Positions 7,014 through 9,484 of a stretch of 9,484 nt of DNA are shown piece by piece. Position 1 is the stretch's first letter, and the number at the start of each line of letters is the position of its first letter. The stretch spans positions 1-9,484 of the forward strand of contig DBZJ01000116.1 in NCBI GenBank assembly GCA_002311635.1. Reading direction: 5' to 3'. This DNA comes from Syntrophaceae bacterium UBA1163. Lineage in GTDB: Bacteria; Desulfobacterota; BSN033; UBA1163. The translations under genes and the position numbers were made by a program. The notes below the pieces were generated by a model. That model was not told the origin of the DNA. It made no database searches and worked only from the letters and a program-made list of their open reading frames with translations.

Positions 7014-8474
7014 ATGGCAGAGAAGGATATGAACGGGGAGCCCAGTTTTGAGGAGCTTTTGAAAGCCAGTTCTGAAGCTCCCGGTCGCAAGCTTTTCCCC
7101 GGCGATAAGGTTTCAGGGAAGGTGTTGAAAATCAGCAAGGATACGATCTTTATTGACTTAGCAGGCAAAAGCGAAGGCATCGCGGATCTTCAGGAATTCC
7201 TGGACAAGGAGGGCAACCTCACCGTCGAGCAGGGAGATTGGGTTGAAATGAGAGTGGCATCGACGCGGGATGGAATCCATCTCACCAAGGGAATGAAGGT
7301 TCAGGGAGCGGATTCTCTCGACATGCTCCTGGACGCAAAAGAAAACCGCATCCCTGTGGAAGGAAGAGTTGCCGCTGTCGTGAAGGGAGGGTTTGAGGTC
7401 AATCTCTCTGGTGTTCGTGCCTTTTGCCCTATAAGCCAGATCGACCTCCAGTTCTGCGAGAAACCTGAGGAGCATGTTGGAGCGAAATATCCGTTTCGAA
7501 TCATGGAGATCAAAGAAAAAGGGAAGAATATTATTGTCTCCAGACGTGGGCTCTTGGAGGAAGAGCGTGAAGAAAAGTCAAAAGAAACTTTGGCGAGACT
7601 CAAGCCTGGCCTTGAATGCGAAGGGAAGGTGACGAAACTGATCGACTTCGGCGCCTTTGTGGATATCGGAGGCATCGAGGGGATGGTCCATATCTCTGAA
7701 ATATCTCATGCGAGGATCAGGCATCCATCAGAGGTTCTGAAACCTGGTCAGCAGGTGCAGGTGAAAGTGATGAAGTTCGAGACGGATAAGGACGGCAGGC
7801 CTAAAATCTCCCTCTCCATCAAAGCCCTGGAGCCTGACGCATGGGAGAAGGGCCTTGGATTTGAAGAAGGAGAGATCGTTCATGGGAAAGTCTCCAGGCT
7901 TACCGATTTCGGCGCCTTTGTCGAAGTAGCGCGGGGCGTGGATGGTCTTGTTCACATATCAGAGATCAGCTATGAACGTGTCTCTCACCCGAGCAAATTG
8001 CTTCACGAAGGAGATGAGGTGGATGTGCTGGTCATGGGAATAGATCGCCAGACGCACCGCGTCTCACTATCGATTAAAGAGGCGACGATCAAGAAGAAGA
8101 TGGAACAGGAGGGGGAGGGATCGGATAAAGTACTCCTTGAGGTAGGACAGGTCCTGAGAGGGATTGTTGAAGACAGCAAGCCTTACGGTATTTTCATCCG
8201 CCTTCCTCAGCTTGGGCCAAGGGTAAGGGGCTTGCTTCTCATGGAGGAGGTGAAAGATTCCGGAAAGGGAGATGTTAAGAAGAAATTTCCCAAAGGTCAA
8301 GAAATTCAGGTAGAGATCATCTCCATCGATGCACAGGGAAAAATTCGACTATCCCAAAGGGTGATGGAGGAGAGAGAGGACCGGGAGTCTTACAGAAAGT
8401 TTTTGGAGAAGGACGAGAAGAACGGGAAGTTGGGGACCCTTGGAGACATTTTCAATAATTTGAAGCTGAAGTGA
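7014..8474 (+). CDS. Five-domain S1 RNA-binding protein (ribosomal protein S1-like)
   Basis: A 486-residue cytoplasmic RNA-binding protein built from five S1 (OB-fold) domains at about residues 28-95, 112-178, 197-270, 283-355 and 376-449. Domains 3 and 4 are the best matches, with 'GKVTKLIDFGAFVDI', 'EGMVHISEIS' and 'GKVSRLTDFGAFVEV', 'DGLVHISEIS', each followed by 'HPSE/HPSK' and 'ISLSIK/VSLSIK'. Domains 1, 2 and 5 are more diverged. Ribosomal S1 in E. coli has six domains and 557 residues, so this is either a shorter S1 or an S1-like paralogue common in deltaproteobacteria; S1 normally helps bring mRNA to the 30S subunit. AAGGA at 7000-7004 lies 9 nt before the ATG, supporting this start. 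A lysine-rich tail ends 'LGDIFNNLKLK'. It is transcribed alone or with ybaK, which is 241 nt downstream. Confidence 0.88.
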   Translation: MAEKDMNGEPSFEELLKASSEAPGRKLFPGDKVSGKVLKISKDTIFIDLAGKSEGIADLQEFLDKEGNLTVEQGDWVEMRVASTRDGIHLTKGMKVQGADSLDMLLDAKENRIPVEGRVAAVVKGGFEVNLSGVRAFCPISQIDLQFCEKPEEHVGAKYPFRIMEIKEKGKNIIVSRRGLLEEEREEKSKETLARLKPGLECEGKVTKLIDFGAFVDIGGIEGMVHISEISHARIRHPSEVLKPGQQVQVKVMKFETDKDGRPKISLSIKALEPDAWEKGLGFEEGEIVHGKVSRLTDFGAFVEVARGVDGLVHISEISYERVSHPSKLLHEGDEVDVLVMGIDRQTHRVSLSIKEATIKKKMEQEGEGSDKVLLEVGQVLRGIVEDSKPYGIFIRLPQLGPRVRGLLLMEEVKDSGKGDVKKKFPKGQEIQVEIISIDAQGKIRLSQRVMEEREDRESYRKFLEKDEKNGKLGTLGDIFNNLKLK

Positions 8475-8537
8475 ACCACTCTGTTTCTTAATTTTTGGCA
8501 TAATTTCTTCATTCTATCCCTTGCCGAGCTCTTCGTC

Positions 8538-8625
8538 GTCATTCCCGTGAAAACGGGAATCCAGTTGAAAAGACTGGATTCACCCGTGTCGAGCACGGGG
8601 CAGGCTTAATCAAGTCCAGAATGAC
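8538..8625. repeat. REP/MITE-like composite palindromic element
   Basis: An 88-bp element bounded by the inverted repeats GTCATTC (8538-8544) and GAATGAC (8619-8625). Inside are three hairpins in a row: ATTCCCGT/ACGGGAAT with a GAAA loop (8541-8560), CCAGT/ACTGG (8561-8577) and CCCGTG/CACGGG (8583-8599). Its reverse-strand translation gives the phrase 'WIPVFTGMT', a familiar sign of the 'ATTCCCG…GGGAATCCAG' intergenic repeats found in many copies in proteobacterial genomes. It may also act as a transcript end or stabiliser between the S1-like gene and ybaK; no T-tract follows. The rest of 8475-8715 shows nothing else. Confidence 0.65.
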
Positions 8626-8715
8626 AAGCAAAATAAAGGGACTCTTAGCACACAACAGTAGCTGCCCACAGCTACAGGGAAACTAGTTTTAAAATGGAAT
8701 ACACAGAGTTTCTTA

Positions 8716-9198
8716 ATGAAGAAAACGAATGCGGCAAGGTTGTTAGATAGTTTAAACATTGACTACAAACTTGTGGAGTATGAGATCGACGAGTCGGACC
8801 TGAGCGCCGAAAGTGTCGCAAGGAAAGTGAACCTGCCACCGGGACAAGTATTTAAAACGCTCGTCGCCCGGGGTGACAAAACAGGGGTACTCATGGCTTG
8901 CATTCCAGGGAATTCGGAGCTCGATTTGAAGGCGATGGCTGCGGTCAGTGGAGATAAAAAGGTGGAAATGGTCCATGTGAAGGAGATTCAGCAAATCACG
9001 GGCTATATCCGGGGAGGCGTCTCACCGGTAGGGGGAAAAAAACGGTATCCTGTCTTCTTGGACGAGAGTGCCGTGACGTTTCCGTTTATCTCGATCAGCG
9101 CCGGGGTCCGGGGTTCCCAGATTTTTGTTTCGCCGGGGGACTTAATCGAGGCGTTGAATATAAAGCTATGCACGATCGCCCGGACTGAACCCCGTTAG
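8716..9198 (+). CDS. ybaK: Cys-tRNA(Pro)/Cys-tRNA(Cys) deacylase YbaK
   Basis: A 160-residue YbaK/EbsC-family protein, the usual length for the family. It frees wrongly charged cysteine from tRNA(Pro) made by prolyl-tRNA synthetase, acting in the cytoplasm as a trans-editing enzyme. Seen in the sequence: the N-terminal 'AARLLDSLNIDYKLVEYEID', the hallmark 'LPPGQVFKTLVARG' (39-52) whose K47 corresponds to the essential lysine of the family, 'ACIPGNSELDLKAMA' and the loop 'GYIRGGVSPVGGKKRYPVFL' with the conserved G-x-x-SP. The closing 'ISISAGVRGSQIFVSPGDLI' is also typical. The ATG at 8716 has only a weak ribosome site (AGAG). The stop codon lies inside the left arm of a 12-bp inverted repeat. 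Confidence 0.92.
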   Translation: MKKTNAARLLDSLNIDYKLVEYEIDESDLSAESVARKVNLPPGQVFKTLVARGDKTGVLMACIPGNSELDLKAMAAVSGDKKVEMVHVKEIQQITGYIRGGVSPVGGKKRYPVFLDESAVTFPFISISAGVRGSQIFVSPGDLIEALNIKLCTIARTEPR

Positions 9199-9321
9199 AA
9201 ATTCGAGCTGGGCATCAAGTCCCGCCGGAATTATTCTGAGACTTAACCCCTGCAGAGTCTTGTACCGTCCCGCGTTTCGCGGGATACAGGACAGAGCAGC
9301 GGGACATCGTTTCTAACGGGG
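9190..9321. repeat. Nested palindrome overlapping the ybaK stop codon
   Basis: A perfect 12-bp inverted repeat, CCCCGTTAGAAA (9190-9201) and TTTCTAACGGGG (9310-9321), encloses a second pair, GTCCCGC (9219-9225) and GCGGGAC (9299-9305), and a central hairpin TCCCGCG-TTT-CGCGGGA (9268-9284). The central stem is extended by GTCTTGTA/TACAGGAC with one wobble pair and a 3-base bulge. No T-tract follows, so it is not a plain terminator. It could be a small non-autonomous mobile element whose end supplies the ybaK stop, or a structured transcript end. It directly abuts the end of the IS256-type gene. Confidence 0.55.
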
Positions 9322-9333
9322 GGAAAGGTAATG

Positions 9334-9484
9334 TCAATTGTTTTGTGTCAGCAAAAGAAATGGGGTAGCTGTTCCTTGTTTAAGATTCTCGTAAGTAAAG
9401 ACTGAATACAGAATTCGTTCCATACTGGTTCGATCACTGAAGGTCCCCATGGGTCGGCTTCTTCTTCGAACCTCCCGGAATCGT
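9334..9484 (-). CDS. IS256-family (Mutator) transposase, C-terminal fragment at window edge
   Basis: On the - strand a frame runs from the window end to TGA at 9334-9336, giving 49 residues: 'RFREVRRRSRPMGTFSDRTS' then 'MERILYSVFTYENLKQGTAT' and a tail 'PFLLLTQNN'. The block R-R-R-S/T-R-P-M-G-x-F, followed by a serine/glutamate-arginine-isoleucine helix and an 'LTQNN' end, is the usual C-terminus of IS256-type transposases (DDE family). The catalytic part lies beyond the window. The left end of the element should lie within the roughly 100 bp left of 9334, where the nested palindrome also sits. The alternative is a degenerate copy, which the visible part does not suggest. Confidence 0.7.
   Translation of the reverse strand, partial: RFREVRRRSRPMGTFSDRTSMERILYSVFTYENLKQGTATPFLLLTQNN

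Noticed and set aside
8390..8596. - strand frame of 68 codons containing 'WIPVFTGMT'
   Set aside because: This is the translation of the palindromic repeat joined to antisense of the S1-like gene, not a protein.
9331..9405. Small + strand ORF of 24 codons after GGGGGGAAAGGTA, with 'KKWGSCS' like the YgjP metalloprotease motif
   Set aside because: The opposite strand encodes the IS256-type transposase end across the same bases, and the frame stops directly after the motif; the resemblance is a coincidence.
1..9484. CRISPR array, tRNA or rRNA genes
   Set aside because: No regularly spaced direct repeats and no tRNA- or rRNA-like sequence were seen on either strand.

Overview
The window looks like a bacterial chromosome segment from a deltaproteobacterium (Desulfobacterota, perhaps Syntrophales-like). 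This is inferred from gene style, a moderate-GC housekeeping half, and an intergenic repeat of the 'ATTCCCG…CGGGAAT-CCAG' type. No gene here fixes the species.

The left part, about 1-6300, is visibly more AT-rich and reads as a defence or genomic-conflict island, all on the + strand. It holds: the 3' end of a type IIG (Eco57I-like) restriction-modification methylase; a tightly coupled pair of small proteins (DUF6978-like, then DUF1828); a broken remnant of a DUF3800 protein; a DarG-type macrodomain antitoxin (DNA ADP-ribosyl glycohydrolase fold plus the DarT-binding type C-terminal region) with no darT beside it; and an 831-residue fusion of an archaeo-eukaryotic primase (TOTE-conflict type) to a superfamily II helicase. 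Short open fragments after darG (3463-3654) and after the helicase (6189-6272) suggest past rearrangement.

A bidirectional terminator (6332-6352) marks the end of the island. The right part is housekeeping-like. A small exported protein is on the - strand with a clear promoter and Shine-Dalgarno. Its intergenic region is shared with a divergent gene for a 486-residue protein of five S1 RNA-binding domains. A composite palindromic repeat (8538-8625) separates this from ybaK, a Cys-tRNA(Pro) deacylase. Downstream of ybaK a nested palindrome (9190-9321) overlaps the ybaK stop codon. The window ends inside the C-terminus of an IS256-type (Mutator) transposase on the - strand, which the supplied ORF list misses because its start lies outside.

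Working together (inference): the island combines DNA modification or restriction, removal of ADP-ribose from DNA (DarG), and a DNA-templated primase-helicase. These all act on nucleic acids and are typical of phage-defence clusters. The orphan DarG directly followed by the primase-helicase is the most interesting arrangement here.
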